Shown here: piece after piece, positions 11,190-12,403 of the stretch | Layout: every line of letters starts with the position of its first letter | How positions within the stretch are numbered: position 1 is the stretch's first letter | Source of the DNA: Syntrophobacterales bacterium | Lineage (GTDB): Bacteria; Desulfobacterota; Syntrophia; Syntrophales; JAAYKM01 | NCBI GenBank assembly: GCA_031285215.1 | Contig: JAITWQ010000150.1 | Span: 1 to 12,403, forward strand | Direction of reading: 5' to 3' | Length of the DNA: 12,403 bases | The notes under the pieces: generated by a model | The model's input: the letters and a program-made list of their open reading frames with translations, nothing else | Databases searched by the model: none | What the model was told of the DNA's origin: nothing | Program-made: the position numbers and the translations under genes

Positions 11190-12403
11190 TTAACGGGCCC
11201 AAGACAAGCCGCTGCAGTTTGAATCCGATTCGTAAACAGACCTTACGCCAGACCCAATTAAATCAATAACAAGGATACGATATCGCTTCCCCTTTTTCGC
11301 CACCACTGCTAAATAGCGGCCATCAGGAGACCAAGCCGGTTTCTCGTGGATACCATCCCCGGACGATGTCGCCTGGCGGGCATTATCTCCTTGCAATGTT
11401 ACGGTAAACACCTGAAATCCCTGGCTCGTCCGGCTTTCGTAGGCAATTTTATCCCCTTTGGGCGACCAGGCAGGAGAAGTATTATAATTCCCGTCATAAG
11501 ATAACCTTGTCACACCGCTCCCGTCGGCATTCATCACATAAATCTGCGGTGCTCCGGAACGATTGGAAACAAAAGAAATTTTACGTCCATCCGGCGACCA
11601 GGAGGGTGAAATATCAATGGCAAAGTTTCTCGTCAGGCGCGTTAAAGATCCTGATGGAACATCTATCGTATAAATTTCCTCATTGCCGTCCTTACTCAAA
11701 GTAAGGAGCATTTTACGCCCATCCGGCGACCAGGGGCCTGCGAGGTTCAAACCGTCATGAGCGGCTATCCTTCTCGTTGTTCTGTCTTGTAAATCTTTAA
11801 TATAAACTGCAGGCGTACCCGACCGATAAGATGTATAGGATAAGTAACGTCCATTGGGAGACAACTGCGGCAAAAGGACAAGGGCGTTTTCCGATGTCAG
11901 CTTTGTAAGATCGGACCCGTCAAATTTAACGGAAAAAATCTCCGACCCCTGCGATGTCCGCCGGGTAAAGAAAATCCTGCTGTCAAAGAGGGGCTGCGCC
12001 CCTGTCAAGGCATGGAGAACATCTCCTGCTATTTTACGAACGAGACTCTGCCTGTTGCCTCCGGGGGCATTGTAGGTTCTGCGAAAAATTTCCGCGGCTT
12101 TAACCGTATCAAACACCCTTATTTCCGCCAACAACTCCGTCCCGCGAACGGTAAAGACGCCTTTTACCAGATAATCAACGCCAATGGCCGTCCAATCCCG
12201 GAAATCAGTTCTGAATGGTTCATGACCGCCGGGGGACTCTAAAAAAGAGCGCCGGCCCCTGATCTGAAAATAATTTGTCATCTCCAGATAACGGGCCATT
12301 TCGTCGGGAAACCAGCGCGACAGGTTACTCAAATCGTTTCCCTCCAACTGACGAAAGTCAGCAATGGCCAGGGGAAACTTCCGAAATCCTGGCGAATCAA
12401 TGT
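11190..12403 (-). CDS. tolB: Tol-Pal system protein TolB (5' end outside window)
   Basis: TolB is the periplasmic beta-propeller protein that shuttles between Pal and TolA. The frame is open to the window edge: reading starts ATT GAT TCG CCA at 12401, giving IDSPGFRKFPLAIADFRQL, typical of the segment just after the signal peptide, so only a short N-terminal part is missing. The N-terminal TolB domain includes RWFPDEMARYLEMTNYFQI and DYLVKGVFTVRGTELLAEIR. The C-terminal propeller shows repeated blades with LSPNGRYLSY, WSPDGRKMLL, WSPDGRKISF, WSPKGDKIAY and WSPDGRYLAV plus a final WAR. An internal TTG at 12347 could be mistaken for a start, but the family sequence continues upstream of it. It heads the tolB-pal-cpoB order. 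Confidence 0.96.
   Translation of the reverse strand, partial: IDSPGFRKFPLAIADFRQLEGNDLSNLSRWFPDEMARYLEMTNYFQIRGRRSFLESPGGHEPFRTDFRDWTAIGVDYLVKGVFTVRGTELLAEIRVFDTVKAAEIFRRTYNAPGGNRQSLVRKIAGDVLHALTGAQPLFDSRIFFTRRTSQGSEIFSVKFDGSDLTKLTSENALVLLPQLSPNGRYLSYTSYRSGTPAVYIKDLQDRTTRRIAAHDGLNLAGPWSPDGRKMLLTLSKDGNEEIYTIDVPSGSLTRLTRNFAIDISPSWSPDGRKISFVSNRSGAPQIYVMNADGSGVTRLSYDGNYNTSPAWSPKGDKIAYESRTSQGFQVFTVTLQGDNARQATSSGDGIHEKPAWSPDGRYLAVVAKKGKRYRILVIDLIGSGVRSVYESDSNCSGLSWAR

Overview
This window reads as a chromosomal housekeeping region from a Gram-negative bacterium, most likely Desulfobacterota (former Deltaproteobacteria). That placement is inferred from three things: a Tol-Pal system whose CpoB/YbgF carries a lipoprotein signal, a type IV pilus PilC, and a tRNA-rpmG-tRNA-Trp-secE-nusG-rplKAJL-rpoB order like that of Geobacter relatives. 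Base composition is moderate, and I see no insertion sequence, integrase, phage gene or CRISPR array. Every protein gene lies on the minus strand, so transcription runs from high to low coordinates. The only plus-strand gene I can support is a tRNA-Pro.

In transcription order, the first block (12403 to 9602) is tolB (5' end outside the window), pal and cpoB: the periplasmic and outer-membrane part of the Tol-Pal envelope machine. A gene-free stretch of 523 bp follows. Next is pilC, the inner-membrane platform protein of type IV pili, closed by a strong intrinsic terminator at 7815-7857. The tRNA-Pro(CGG) sits beyond it on the opposite strand. A small DUF1178 zinc-ribbon protein follows, then a terminator-like hairpin, then a 769-residue fusion of cysteine synthase (CysK) to a cysteinyl-tRNA synthetase (CysRS) domain. 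This fusion is the most unusual gene here.

The third block is the classical translation/transcription operon. A near-consensus sigma-70 promoter (TTGACA-17-TACATT, 4643-4671) is framed by a perfect 10-bp inverted repeat. It drives tRNA-Thr(TGT), tRNA-Tyr(GTA), tRNA-Gly(TCC), tRNA-Thr(GGT), rpmG, tRNA-Trp(CCA), secE, nusG, rplK, rplA, an L10 autoregulatory leader, rplJ, rplL and the start of rpoB. The gene order matches E. coli thrU-tyrU-glyT-thrT-tufB-secE-nusG-rplKAJL-rpoB, except that tuf is missing from its usual place after the second tRNA-Thr and rpmG plus tRNA-Trp are present. A 17-bp hairpin between rplL and rpoB sits where E. coli has its attenuator and RNase III site.

Start codons were re-chosen from ribosome-binding sites. 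secE, pal, cpoB and the DUF1178 gene begin internal to their longest open frames. rplJ, nusG and cpoB appear to start with TTG. All six tRNA genes encode their 3' CCA.
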